A stretch of DNA of 52,126 nt from Planctomycetaceae bacterium (GCA_028284885.1 JANQQW010000386.1:1-52126); one strand, 5' to 3'; counted from the stretch's first letter, positions 1 through 8,340 are shown. The notes: generated from the sequence alone by a model not told the origin. Program-made: numbers and translations.

Positions 1-2
1 CG

Positions 3-1115
3 CGTCGTGGCGAGTACGTGGCCGCGCTCGAGTCGCACCGACGACGCTTCCCGGGAGACGACACCGCGGCCGAGGCGACGCTGCTTCTCGCCCGGCTGCA
101 CGAACGAAGGCTTCAGTACACGGACGCGCTCCGCGAGTACCTGCGGGTGCCGATCGGCCACGACCGTGGGTTCGAGGCGGCTGCCGGAGCGGCCCGGATG
201 TACGAGCTCGTCCTCGACCGACTCCGGGAGCTCGAACAGCCGGCCGACGAGTGGGAACGTGCGGCGCGCTCGTCGCTGACCGCCTACGTGGAGCGGTTCC
301 CTCCCCTGCTTCACCCGCTCGACCGCTGGCAGGCGAAGGTGGCGATGTCGCTGGCCCGGCTGCTGCTCGTCACGGCCCCCGTCGACTACGACACCGCGGA
401 CGCGATGCTGGAGCGTGTGACGGCGACGTGGGAGGCGATTCAGGAGGACGAGACTTCGGCGTCGCGGCGGACGACGTGGGCAGCCGTCGCCCGGGAAGCC
501 GCACAGCTGCGGGTCGTCGCTCTCGCGGGTCGTGGGCAGGTCGATGCCGCCAGGCAACTCATCGAGGGCCGCGCCGGCTCCGATCCCCGCGTCGTTCTCG
601 ACGTGCTCGACGGACTCACCGGTGCACTCGAGCAGGCAGACGACCAACTCGTCGGCCAACTCGGGCGGCTTCAACTGGCCGTCGCAGAACCGCTCGCCGC
701 CCAGCGGGACCGGTTGGACGCGGACGTTCGCCGTCGGCTGGACTCGTGTCTGCTGGAGGCGTTGTTCGCGACGGGACGGACGAAGCAGGCCGTCGAGACG
801 GCCGAGCGACTGCTGGCCGAGAGTCCGCGTGACGACGATCTGCGGTACGCCGTCGCCGTGCGTCTCGGCGAGTGCGGCCGGCGGGAGTGTCTCGCGGTCG
901 CCCTTCCGGTCTGGCGAGTGCTGGAACGGGCCGAGCAGCCCGGGACCGATCCGTGGTTCGAGGCGCGGTACCACGTCGTGCTCGGCCTGTTGCGGACCGG
1001 CGACACGAAGACGGCGAAGCAGTTGTTCGCGATCACGCGGACACTGCACCCTTCGCTGGGCGGCGAGACCTGGCGGGACCGGTTCCTCGCGCTGCAACCG
1101 GAGTTTGGCCCCTGA
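3..1115 (+). CDS. TPR-like helical repeat protein, 5' end outside the window
   Basis: The reading frame is open from the first complete codon at base 3, so the gene starts upstream of the window. The first GTG at 18 lies inside a typical helical repeat (GEYVAALESHRRRFPGD) and is not a convincing start. The visible part is about 370 residues of Ala/Leu/Arg/Glu-rich amphipathic helices with the spacing of tetratricopeptide repeats, for example around EYLRVPIGH and in the C-terminal LLRTGDTKTAKQLFAITR. There is no catalytic motif and no membrane segment in this part. TPR proteins act as scaffolds, and secreted forms are common in planctomycetes, but the missing N-terminus prevents a localisation call. 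A strong hairpin 24 bases after the stop marks the end of the transcript. Confidence 0.7.
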   Translation, partial: RRGEYVAALESHRRRFPGDDTAAEATLLLARLHERRLQYTDALREYLRVPIGHDRGFEAAAGAARMYELVLDRLRELEQPADEWERAARSSLTAYVERFPPLLHPLDRWQAKVAMSLARLLLVTAPVDYDTADAMLERVTATWEAIQEDETSASRRTTWAAVAREAAQLRVVALAGRGQVDAARQLIEGRAGSDPRVVLDVLDGLTGALEQADDQLVGQLGRLQLAVAEPLAAQRDRLDADVRRRLDSCLLEALFATGRTKQAVETAERLLAESPRDDDLRYAVAVRLGECGRRECLAVALPVWRVLERAEQPGTDPWFEARYHVVLGLLRTGDTKTAKQLFAITRTLHPSLGGETWRDRFLALQPEFGP

Positions 1116-1139
1116 CGCGAGTCCGTCCCTGGACGAAGA

Positions 1140-1176
1140 GAAGCACGAGCACCGAACGTGTCGGTGCCCGTGCTTC
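1140..1176. terminator. Hairpin between convergent genes, likely bidirectional terminator
   Basis: Two 16-base arms (1140-1155 and 1161-1176) pair at 15 of 16 positions around a 5-base loop. The element lies between the stop of the TPR-like gene (1115) and the stop of the convergent secreted-protein gene (1213). There is no clear T-run on the plus strand, so factor-independent activity is inferred from stem strength and position. Confidence 0.65.
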
Positions 1177-1212
1177 AACCAGGGAGAGAACTCTTGGTGT
1201 TCTCGACGTGGT

Positions 1213-1797
1213 TCAGCGGGTGAGGAACGGAGCGAGCGCCGTCTTGTCGGTCGCGGCGTTCGGGTCCTCGGGCTTCGAGTCCTCGGCCTTGCTCTCGGAC
1301 TTCGGAAACGGCTTGGCCTGAACCGGGTGGCCGTAGCCGATCGGCGTGACGGCCGGGCCGTGCGGAGTGCCCTGCGGCGGCATTCCGCGCTTCATCTGCT
1401 TGCACCACTGGCGGTAGGTCATGTTGTACATCATGGGCGGGTTGGCGAACTGGTGCTGCCGCATCATCCACTGGTCGGGCCGCGGCGGAGCGGGGAGCAT
1501 CCCCGGCCTCGGCTGCCAGCTGGGGACCCGCTGCCAGTAGTACCCCAGTTGCATGGTGTCGGTGGGGACGTAGGTGACCGGGTACTGGGCCGGCAGCGAA
1601 CCGCCGGGGCTGCCGTACCACGTCTTCGGGTAGTACCGCTGGTACTCGACCGGGACGCGGTAGACCGGCACGCGGGCGGGGGGTGCCCAGCCGCTGTCGT
1701 GAAGGCCGTTCCCCTGTTGAGCGGCCGCCGGGCCGGCCAGTGCGGCGAGGCCGACGGCGGTCGCCAGCGCCGCGAGAGTCGTTCGAGTTCGTCGCAT
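1213..1797 (-). CDS. Small secreted protein, Pro/Tyr/Trp-rich, unknown function
   Basis: This 194-residue protein begins with a clear Sec signal peptide (MRRTRTTLAALATAVGLAAL, cleavage expected after GPAAA, about residue 25). The ATG at 1797 is preferred because it puts the basic n-region directly before the hydrophobic core; the frame stays open upstream to 1872. The mature protein is rich in Pro, Tyr, Trp and Gln (PVYRVPVEYQRYYPKTWYG) with one QWCKQMKRGM segment and a charged Lys/Glu/Asp/Pro tail. I recognise no domain. It is the last of three same-strand genes for small secreted proteins, 105 bases downstream of its neighbour, and probably shares an envelope role with them. Confidence 0.7.
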   Translation of the reverse strand: MRRTRTTLAALATAVGLAALAGPAAAQQGNGLHDSGWAPPARVPVYRVPVEYQRYYPKTWYGSPGGSLPAQYPVTYVPTDTMQLGYYWQRVPSWQPRPGMLPAPPRPDQWMMRQHQFANPPMMYNMTYRQWCKQMKRGMPPQGTPHGPAVTPIGYGHPVQAKPFPKSESKAEDSKPEDPNAATDKTALAPFLTR

Positions 1798-1902
1798 CGT
1801 CTTGACCTTCGTTCGGCCCCGCGGCGGTCGTCGTCCGTGAGGCGGGTGTTCGAGATCCGCCGGCGTGCCCACGAAGCGCGGGCGCCGGCGGTGTGAGGGA
1901 GA

Positions 1903-2547
1903 TCAGTAGCCGCCCGGCCCCGGCATCCGCGACAGCGGCGTGATCCGGCTGGACGGAATCCCCCAGCTGTAGTTGTAGGTGTGGCGGACGCAGGGCGCGA
2001 CGGGCACGGCCATCGGCACGCCGTAGCCCTGGGCCGAGTAGACCTGGCCGTCACGCTGGTCGAAGTACCACGGGCGCACCGGGTAGGTCATGCGATACCT
2101 GTTGCAGCCGCCATCGGCCGCCCCCGGCTGCTGGCCCCACCCGCTGCTGCACCTGCGGCCGCACTTGCAGAACATGCCCTTGAAGAGGGCGGTGGTCAGC
2201 TCGAAGGGGGCGTCGAGGATCGGGTTGCCGGTCGGCTTCAGCCCCTCGTCGGAACAGCAGCCGTAGCCGCCGACCATGCCGTAGTCGCCGTAGCCCGTGA
2301 CGGGCATGCCGTAGGCGGGCATGCCGTGCATCGACGTCCCGTGGTCGTGCGGGACGGGCAGCGTGTCCGGCACCGGCTTGGGGGCCTTGCTCGCGGGCGC
2401 GGGGGGCGGCTCGGGCTTCTCGTCGTTCTGGGCACGCACCGTCGGTCCGACACGGTCGAGCACGACGACTCCGGCTTCCTCGGCGAGGGACAGGGCGGGC
2501 AGCAGCAGCGCTCCCACGAGTCCCCAGGCGAACGTCGTTCGCTTCAT
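1903..2547 (-). CDS. Small secreted Cys- and Gly-rich protein, unknown function
   Basis: This 214-residue protein has a signal peptide (MKRTTFAWGLVGALLLPALS, cleavage near SLAEE). An AAGGAG ribosome binding site precedes the ATG at 2547. After a Pro/Lys-rich linker (PEPPPAPASKAPKPVP) comes a Gly/Tyr/Met-rich stretch and a Cys cluster (GYGCCSDEGL, then MFCKCGRRCSS), ending in Tyr-rich sequence. The six clustered cysteines suggest disulfides or a metal site outside the cytoplasm. I recognise no family. It is the middle gene of three consecutive minus-strand genes of similar design and is likely co-transcribed with them. Confidence 0.7.
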   Translation of the reverse strand: MKRTTFAWGLVGALLLPALSLAEEAGVVVLDRVGPTVRAQNDEKPEPPPAPASKAPKPVPDTLPVPHDHGTSMHGMPAYGMPVTGYGDYGMVGGYGCCSDEGLKPTGNPILDAPFELTTALFKGMFCKCGRRCSSGWGQQPGAADGGCNRYRMTYPVRPWYFDQRDGQVYSAQGYGVPMAVPVAPCVRHTYNYSWGIPSSRITPLSRMPGPGGY

Positions 2548-2610
2548 GGTGATTGACTCCTTCTTCGTCGTGCAGGGCCTCGTCGGCCCGAAGTGGGAAC
2601 TCGCTGAGCG

Positions 2611-3000
2611 TCAGCGTGTGGACGGCGGGAGGAACAGCGCGAACGGCGACCGGGACGAGCGGTACTTGACCTTCACCTCGGTCCCTCGCAGTCGCCAGTT
2701 CTGGCACTCGCGAACGCCGTTCCGGGTGATCTTCCACCCGCCCTTGACCTGCCAGTAGTACGGCCCGTACATGGCCTTGTAGCAGTGCGGGTAGAGCATC
2801 TCGTGGGCGTAGAACGCCTGGTTCGTGTACATCGCACCGCCCACCTGCCACGGGATGTTGGGCCGGGGCACGGGGTTGAGCGGGGCGTCCAGCTGGACGT
2901 AGCCGGGCTGTTGGGCCGGCGGGTGCTGGGCGACGGCGTTCGTCGTCGCACCGGCGACGACGGCCGCGGCAAGGGCGGCAGCGGCAAGGCGAAGTGTCAT
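2611..3000 (-). CDS. Small secreted Tyr/Trp-rich protein, unknown function
   Basis: A 129-residue protein with a signal peptide (MTLRLAAAALAAAVVAGATT, cleavage near NAVAQ). The ATG at 3000 follows a GGAGGG ribosome binding site, which decides against the in-frame extension to 3264. The mature part is rich in Pro, Tyr and Trp (YPHCYKAMYGPYYWQVKGGW) and ends basic, with two cysteines (PHCYK and RECQN) able to form one disulfide. No family recognised. It is the first gene of a probable three-gene unit of small secreted proteins, all with aromatic-rich mature chains. Confidence 0.7.
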   Translation of the reverse strand: MTLRLAAAALAAAVVAGATTNAVAQHPPAQQPGYVQLDAPLNPVPRPNIPWQVGGAMYTNQAFYAHEMLYPHCYKAMYGPYYWQVKGGWKITRNGVRECQNWRLRGTEVKVKYRSSRSPFALFLPPSTR

Positions 3001-3307
3001 GGTTCCCTCCCTGGTTGGTCCCGCCCGGGTCCTGGAAGTCCGGACGGAATTGCGAGGAAGCCTCCGGCTCCCTCGACGAAGTTCCGTCCCTTCCTTCGGT
3101 TTCCGCCCGCCGACCGGGACACCCATTTGAGCCGGTTGGACGGCCTCGAACGGCCGTTCGCAATCGTCGGCCGTTCCAGACGTTACAACCGGAGCCACGG
3201 TTCCGAACGACCGCTCGGACCCTCCCGACCGCGACCACCGCGCGGTTCCGTCGATCCCGCACAACCCCTAGACTTCGCCTGCGGTGAACGGGGCGGGGCC
3301 TGCAGGG

Positions 3308-3338
3308 GTCAAGAGTCGAGGGTCAAGAGTCAAGAGCC
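3308..3338 (+). repeat. 31-base GTCAAGAGTC-type repeat, copy 1
   Basis: The element is GTCAAGAGTC, a GAGG spacer, a second GTCAAGAGTC, then AAGAGCC. A copy on the opposite strand lies at 8310-8340 and matches at 30 of 31 positions. The two copies bracket the topoisomerase A gene and the two minus-strand genes behind it. Confidence 0.85.
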
Positions 3339-3395
3339 AGAGCAGGCATGGCTCGTCGCCGCATTCACCATTCGACGAACAACACAGGCCGCGGA

Positions 3396-3420
3396 GCGAG
3401 GGGACACGAAGTCCCCTCGC
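3396..3420. repeat. Perfect 10-base-pair inverted repeat (hairpin)
   Basis: The arms 3396-3405 (GCGAGGGGAC) and 3411-3420 are exact reverse complements around a 5-base ACGAA loop. It sits 93 bases before the topoisomerase A start, so it could be a leader hairpin or a palindromic intergenic repeat. Confidence 0.7.
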
Positions 3421-3512
3421 GTCGCTCGTGAGCCTTGCCGGTGTCGGTCGACCGGATGTCGGCGGGACACCGAGCGAGGCGAACAACGAAGACAAACACG
3501 GAGATACCGACT

Positions 3513-5894
3513 TTGGCAGGGAAGACGCGCTCACCCAACGGCAACGGGCAGGCCACCGACGAGGACCGAATTCTGTATCGCCAGATCGAGGACGAAACGC
3601 GGTGGCGATACCTCAACTACGCAATGTCGGTCATTACGTCTCGTGCCCTGCCGGACGCGCGCGACGGGCTGAAGCCGGTTCAGCGCCGCATCCTCTACGT
3701 GATGTACGACCGCCTGCGTCTGCTCGCAGACGGCAAGGCTCGCAAGTCGGCCAAGATCTGCGGTGACACAACCGGCTCGTTCCATCCGCACGACGACGAG
3801 ACCGTCTACCAGGCGCTCGTCCGCTTGGCACAGCACTTCACGCTCCGCGTTCCTCTCGTCATTCCCCAGGGCAACTTCGGATCGATCATCGGATTGCCCG
3901 CGGCCGCTCGACGTTACACCGAGGCCAAGCTCTCGGCGGTCGCGGCGGAACTCATGTCCGAACTCCGCTTCGACACCGTCGAGATGGAGCCGAACTACGA
4001 CGGTACGGACCGCGAGCCGGTCGTCCTGCCGTCCCGCTTCCCCAACCTGCTCGTCAACGGCACGCAGGGGATCGCCGTCGGCATGGCGACGAACGTCCCG
4101 CCGCACAACCTCGGCGAGGTCGTCCGCTCGGCCATTCACCTCGTGAAGAACCCCGACGCCACCGTCGCCCAGTTGATGACGAAGGGGATCAAGGGGCCGG
4201 ACTTCCCGCTCGGCGGGCGGATCATCGCCGACCGCAAGACGCTGCGAAAGTGCTACGAGGAGGGCCGCGGCACCATCAAGGTCCGCGGCGAGTGGACCTT
4301 CGACAAGGAGAAACGCAAAGAAGTCAAGCACCGCCTCGTCATCACCAGCATGCCGTACGGCGTCACGACGCAGACGCTCGCCAGCGAGATCGGCGACATC
4401 GCCCAGGGCCGGAAGCTGCCGCAGCTGCTCGGGTCGAACGACGAGTCGAGCGACGAGAACGGCCTGCGGATCGTGCTCGACGTCCAGAAGTCGGCCGACC
4501 CCGACGCCGTGATGGCCTACCTCTACAAGCACACGTCGCTCGAGCAGAATTTCAGCTTCAACCTCACCGCCCTCGTCCCGGACGAACAAGGGACGCTCGT
4601 CCCGGCCCGGCTCAGCCTCGTCGAGATGCTGCGGCCGTTCCTCGACTTCCGCCTCGAGGTCGTCCGCCGCCGCTTCGAGTACCAGCTCCGCCAGCTCGAA
4701 CGCCGCATCCACATCCTCGAAGGGTTCGAGATCGTCTTCGACGGCCTCGACAAGGCCCTCAAGATCATCCGCCAGAGCGAGGGGAAGGCCGACGCCAGCG
4801 AGAAGCTGCAGAAGGCGTTCCCGCTCGACGCCGAGCAGGCGAACGCGATCCTCGAACTCCAGCTGTACCGCATCTCGTCGCTCGAGATCGAACAGATTCG
4901 CGCGGAGCTAAAGGAGAAGCGAGCCGAGGCGAAACGGATCCGCGGCATCCTCGCCAGCGAGAAGAAGCTGTGGGGTGTCGTCGAGACCGAGCTGCAGGAG
5001 ATCGCCGACAACTACGGCGACCGCCGCCGCACCCAGCTCGGCAGCGAGGAGGAAGTCGTCGAGTTCGACGCGGCGACCTACATCGTCAAGGAGAACACGA
5101 ACGTCGTCCTCACCCGCGACGGCTGGATCAAGCGGGTCGGGAAGCTCTCGACGATCGACAAGATTCGCGTCCGCGAGGGGGACGAGGTGCAGGCCGTGCT
5201 GCCGGCCAGCACGCTGGACACGGTCGTCTTCCTCGCCAGCGACGGCGTCGCGTACACGCTGCCGGTGACCGAGATCCCGCCGACGACCGGGCACGGCGAA
5301 CCGCTCTCGAAGCACGTCCGCCTCGCCGACGGGGCGAGCATCGTCGCCGCCATCACAACCGACGAACGCTTCACCGACGTCGACTACGAGATCAAGGGGG
5401 AGCCGACCTACTGGCCGTACATCCTCGTCGTCACGGCCCACGGGCAGGTGATGCGCATCTCGCTGAGCCCGTACCGCACGGCCAGCACGAAGGCGGGCCG
5501 CAAGTACGCCCGGCTGCGGAAGGGAGACCGCGTCGTCCACGCGGAACTCGTCGTCGAGGAACAGACGACGATGTTCCTCGCCAGCCGAAACGCCCGCGTG
5601 ATCCACTTCGCCATCGACGAGGTCCCTGTCCTCGGCAACGCTGGCCTCGGCGTGAAGGGGATCAAACTGGAGTCCGGCGACGAGGTCCTCGGCGCCAAAC
5701 TCCTCGCCCGCCCCAGCGACACACTGCACGCCGTCAACGACAACGGCACCCGCCTCGCCTTCGGCCAACAGAAGTACCGCGTCACCAGCCGCGGCGGGAA
5801 GGGAGTCGAAACGAGCACCCGCAACAAGTTCGACGCGATCGAGAACGACCCGGTCGAGATCGTCGACTGGGGAGAACTCGGCGGGGACGAGTGA
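3513..5894 (+). CDS. Divergent type IIA topoisomerase A subunit (GyrA/ParC-like)
   Basis: A 793-residue DNA breakage-rejoining subunit that should work with the GyrB/ParE-like protein at 8348. The TTG at 3513 is chosen because GGAG lies nine bases upstream; the frame stays open to a TTG at 3435. The winged-helix/tower region (about 25-490) holds the catalytic tyrosine, Tyr135, in RRYTEAKL. A coiled coil follows, and the C-terminal pinwheel (about 515-793) has repeated strands such as [12 protein letters not shown] and ends with a GyrA-box-like SRGGKGV near residue 770. Oddities: HPHGDS is HPHDDE, so the positions of E. coli GyrA Ser83 and Asp87 are Glu96 and Gln100. GNFGSIDGD is GNFGSIIGL, and the residue two before the catalytic Tyr is Arg instead of Met. 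This is probably a second, topo IV-like enzyme, not the main gyrase. Which name fits cannot be settled from sequence. Confidence 0.88.
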   Translation: MAGKTRSPNGNGQATDEDRILYRQIEDETRWRYLNYAMSVITSRALPDARDGLKPVQRRILYVMYDRLRLLADGKARKSAKICGDTTGSFHPHDDETVYQALVRLAQHFTLRVPLVIPQGNFGSIIGLPAAARRYTEAKLSAVAAELMSELRFDTVEMEPNYDGTDREPVVLPSRFPNLLVNGTQGIAVGMATNVPPHNLGEVVRSAIHLVKNPDATVAQLMTKGIKGPDFPLGGRIIADRKTLRKCYEEGRGTIKVRGEWTFDKEKRKEVKHRLVITSMPYGVTTQTLASEIGDIAQGRKLPQLLGSNDESSDENGLRIVLDVQKSADPDAVMAYLYKHTSLEQNFSFNLTALVPDEQGTLVPARLSLVEMLRPFLDFRLEVVRRRFEYQLRQLERRIHILEGFEIVFDGLDKALKIIRQSEGKADASEKLQKAFPLDAEQANAILELQLYRISSLEIEQIRAELKEKRAEAKRIRGILASEKKLWGVVETELQEIADNYGDRRRTQLGSEEEVVEFDAATYIVKENTNVVLTRDGWIKRVGKLSTIDKIRVREGDEVQAVLPASTLDTVVFLASDGVAYTLPVTEIPPTTGHGEPLSKHVRLADGASIVAAITTDERFTDVDYEIKGEPTYWPYILVVTAHGQVMRISLSPYRTASTKAGRKYARLRKGDRVVHAELVVEEQTTMFLASRNARVIHFAIDEVPVLGNAGLGVKGIKLESGDEVLGAKLLARPSDTLHAVNDNGTRLAFGQQKYRVTSRGGKGVETSTRNKFDAIENDPVEIVDWGELGGDE

Positions 5895-5928
5895 CGGCCG
5901 AACTGGTGGACGTGTCGAGAGAGTAGAG

Positions 5929-5962
5929 ACCACGAAAGACACGAAACTCACGAAACCAGCTG
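5929..5962 (+). repeat. 34-base ACCACGAAAGACACGAAAC repeat, copy 1
   Basis: This begins 34 bases after the topoisomerase A stop. A direct copy at 8053-8086 matches at 31 of 34 positions. Both copies lie in gaps of the split topoisomerase locus. Confidence 0.85.
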
Positions 5963-6024
5963 CGTTGCCACGCAACGCAGTCGCAGTCTTGCGACGATCA
6001 AGAACAGGGAGCACACGTTGGGTG

Positions 6025-6111
6025 CCATGCCTTGACGCCGTAGGCGAACAGGCAGGCAGTCCGGTCGTTCCGCCACGGCGTGCTTGTCCCGCTACGCGGT
6101 CAAGGCATGGC
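6025..6111. repeat. 87-base imperfect inverted repeat
   Basis: The arms 6025-6058 and 6078-6111 are each 34 bases and pair at 27 of 34 positions, including a perfect outer 13 (GCCATGCCTTGAC). The loop is 19 bases. The element lies between convergent genes and could fold into a long hairpin. The size and structure resemble a small palindromic mobile repeat, but no other copy is in this window. Confidence 0.7.
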
Positions 6112-6176
6112 CCCCGGCTTCGTACCCAGCGTTCGGCACTCTCACCAGTGCAACGACTCGGAACACTGTTCCGTCG

Positions 6177-6620
6177 TTACTTGGCAGCGACCGTGCCGTC
6201 GTGGGTGTCCGGACGAAGACGCTTGATCTCCGGGTGGTAGGGAACTTTGCACGGTTCGATTGACCGGGGACGTTGCGCCAATCCGTCGAACACGACGATC
6301 AGGTCTTCGGGGTCGTCGGCCGTGGACATCCAGAGGCCAGTGTAGACGACCGTGCGGTCCGACTCGCAGACGACGTCGTACAGCTCCCCAAGCTCGTGCC
6401 GCTGGACGGTCCGAACCACATCGTACGGATCGACGCGAGACTCGAACTCGAGCCGGTAGAAGCCAACGGTCGTCGGAAACTCGTCCGCGGCGGGGGACGA
6501 CGCCATCGGCAGTTCGGCCGACGGCAGCACGACGCACATTGCCGTGGCGACGGCGACGATCGCCCCGAGCATCTGGAGCAACGTGTACCGCCCGCTAACC
6601 GCTGTGCGACTCGTGCTCAT
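6177..6620 (-). CDS. Hypothetical membrane-anchored protein
   Basis: This 147-residue protein has an N-terminal hydrophobic helix (LLQMLGAIVAVATAMCVVLP, about 13-32) that could be an uncleaved anchor or signal peptide, then a soluble domain of about 110 residues. The ATG at 6620 is chosen because GGAGG lies just upstream; the frame is open to 6689. The soluble part alternates acidic and hydrophobic residues (EFESRVDPYDVVRTVQRHEL, then DLIVVFDGLAQRP), consistent with a small alpha/beta fold. I recognise no family. It lies between the two topoisomerase genes on the opposite strand, with no obvious functional tie. Confidence 0.65.
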   Translation of the reverse strand: MSTSRTAVSGRYTLLQMLGAIVAVATAMCVVLPSAELPMASSPAADEFPTTVGFYRLEFESRVDPYDVVRTVQRHELGELYDVVCESDRTVVYTGLWMSTADDPEDLIVVFDGLAQRPRSIEPCKVPYHPEIKRLRPDTHDGTVAAK

Positions 6621-6771
6621 CGTGCACCTCCGAGGGGATGGACGACTGAGAATTCTCCTGCGTCGCCCGTTCCTCACACGAATTCGCACGATTCATCGAA
6701 CTTCCAAGGAAACCAGCCGTCCGCCGGGTCGGCGAACGGCCGGTCACGTCTCGGTTGTGGCCCGCTCTCGG

Positions 6772-7854
6772 TCAGCTCTCGATCAGAGTGTCGAACAGTC
6801 CTCCGAAGACGAAGACGTCGTCCGCGTCGAAGCGGAGGAGGTCGGTCCCGGGGCCACCGAACAGGATGTCGGCGTCCGTGTCCCCGCTCAGGTCGTCGTT
6901 CCCGCCGCGGCCGAGGATGACGTCGTTCCCGCTGCCCCCCTTCAGGAGGTCGCGGCTGCTGCCGCCGATCAGCAGGTCGTCGCCGCCCACGCCGTAGTAC
7001 ACGGTCTCCTTGTCGGTGAGGTTGATGAACACGTCGTCCTCGCCGCTGCCAACCCCGGCGATCGTCGTCACCTCGTCGGCGTCGAACGTCGTCCGTTCGC
7101 CGTCGACCGAGACGACCAGCTGATCGCCGACCTGGGTGATCACCGTCCGGCCCCCACCCATCACGTACAGCACGCCGTCCTCGACGGTGAGGTTCTCCGT
7201 GCCGAACAGGATCGTGGTGTCCCGAGCGGAGGCATCGGTCTCGTCGAGGCCGAGCCGGGCGATGACCTGGTCGTTGCCCCGCCCGGAGTTGACGACGTTC
7301 GCCTCCCCGACGATGGCGTAGAGCACGTCGTCGCCCGCTCCGCCGAACAGCGTGTCGCTGCCGCTGGAGGTGGTCTGCAGGCTGTCGTCGCCTCGACCAC
7401 CACGGAGGACGTTGTCGCCTCCCGTGTCGGTGATGACGTCGTCTCCCGCCCCGCCGTTCATCACGTCGTTGCCGGAACCGCCCCGAATGACGTCGTCACC
7501 GCGGCCCCCGATGATGACGGCATCCAGACTGGTCCGATTCTCGAGAAGGTCGTCGCCGCGACGGCCGCGGATGACGAGGCTCTCGACCTCGGCCCGGTCG
7601 ACGACGGTCACCTCGCCGTCCACGTTCACCTCCAGCGAGTCGCCCACCTCGCTGACGGTGATTGCGTTGTCGGCCGCGTTCCCGTTGACGGTGAGAACGC
7701 CGTCCGTCACCGAGACGCCCGAGAGCATGACCCGTCCCTCGAGCGTCTCCACGCATGCCGCCACGTTTGCCCGCTGTGCCCGCCGTCGCCCGCTCCGCCC
7801 GGCCCGCTTCGATGCCCGCCCTCGACCGCCCGCCCTGTTCGTCCTTCCGAACAT
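6772..7854 (-). CDS. RTX-type Ca2+-binding repeat protein with LEPR-XLL-like N-terminus
   Basis: A 360-residue protein. The very basic N-terminus (Arg/Gly-rich, about residues 1-33) leads to LEGRVMLSG, a form of the LEPR-XLL motif of planctomycete exported proteins. Two blocks of glycine/aspartate nonapeptides follow, about residues 90-180 (GGRGDDVIRGGSGNDVMNGG) and 285-345 (GGSGNDVILGRGGNDDLSGD). Such repeats form parallel beta-rolls that bind calcium outside the cell. Two similar non-repeat segments (VSVTDGVLTVNGNAADN and LTVEDGVLYVMGGG) precede the blocks, so the protein looks like an internal duplication. The ATG at 7854 has GGGAG six bases upstream; the long open frame upstream to 8691 is judged non-coding. 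It is likely a surface or secreted structural protein, and no enzymatic domain is visible. Confidence 0.8.
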   Translation of the reverse strand: MFGRTNRAGGRGRASKRAGRSGRRRAQRANVAACVETLEGRVMLSGVSVTDGVLTVNGNAADNAITVSEVGDSLEVNVDGEVTVVDRAEVESLVIRGRRGDDLLENRTSLDAVIIGGRGDDVIRGGSGNDVMNGGAGDDVITDTGGDNVLRGGRGDDSLQTTSSGSDTLFGGAGDDVLYAIVGEANVVNSGRGNDQVIARLGLDETDASARDTTILFGTENLTVEDGVLYVMGGGRTVITQVGDQLVVSVDGERTTFDADEVTTIAGVGSGEDDVFINLTDKETVYYGVGGDDLLIGGSSRDLLKGGSGNDVILGRGGNDDLSGDTDADILFGGPGTDLLRFDADDVFVFGGLFDTLIES

Positions 7855-8052
7855 CCCGAACTCCCGTGTACGCGTGACAGAACCAAATCCATGGCCCGCA
7901 CGGCCCGCACGCCCCCGACATCGCAATCGGGCTGGCGATCGGACACGGAATTCGAGAAAACTCCGAATCGGCTTGATTCCGATCAGGTCGAGGTTCGTCG
8001 AAGTGAACCGAAGTGCCGTGGGAGGCGTGACCTCCGAAGACACGAGAGTGGA

Positions 8053-8086
8053 ACCACGAAAGACACGAAACACACGATAGCAGCTG
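8053..8086 (+). repeat. 34-base ACCACGAAAGACACGAAAC repeat, copy 2
   Basis: It matches 5929-5962 at 31 of 34 positions in the same orientation. The first 19 bases are identical and both copies end in CAGCTG. Confidence 0.85.
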
Positions 8087-8190
8087 TGAGACGCAGGTTG
8101 CGTGGCTGGGGCAAGGCGACGAACGTGCGAAGCGCGAAATCGCCGATGAACAAAGTCCAACGGCAACACGAACGTCGAAGACCAGCGGAG

Positions 8191-8249
8191 CGGTGCCCCA
8201 GACCGATCCCTATTCGGCACTCGAACGACTTTGCCGATCTGGGGCACCG
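8191..8249. repeat. Inverted repeat with 15-base arms
   Basis: The arms 8191-8205 (CGGTGCCCCAGACCG) and 8235-8249 pair at 14 of 15 positions across a 29-base loop. It is intergenic, about 100 bases before the topoisomerase B gene, and unrelated in sequence to the hairpin at 6025-6111. Confidence 0.65.
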
Positions 8250-8309
8250 TTCCTACGTCACTCAGCCCCAGCCACCCCGCCGAGCTAGCACAAGAACCTC
8301 GCAGCTCCC

Positions 8310-8340
8310 GGCTCTCGACTCTTGACCCTCGACTCTTGAC
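8310..8340 (-). repeat. 31-base GTCAAGAGTC-type repeat, copy 2 (inverted)
   Basis: The reverse complement matches 3308-3338 at 30 of 31 positions. It ends seven bases before the ATG at 8348, so it occupies the place where the ribosome binding site of that gene would be. No purine-rich Shine-Dalgarno sequence is seen there. Confidence 0.85.

Larger units (their letters stand above)
3001..3512. other. 512-base divergent intergenic region with repeats
   Basis: This gap separates the minus-strand secreted-protein genes from the plus-strand topoisomerase A gene, so promoters for both directions should lie here. I cannot name one with confidence. It holds a 31-base repeat (3308-3338) with an inverted partner at 8310-8340, and a perfect 10-base-pair hairpin (3396-3420). 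The segment 3125-3190 contains two copies of the short string CGGCCGTTC. No credible ORF is present. Confidence 0.6.
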
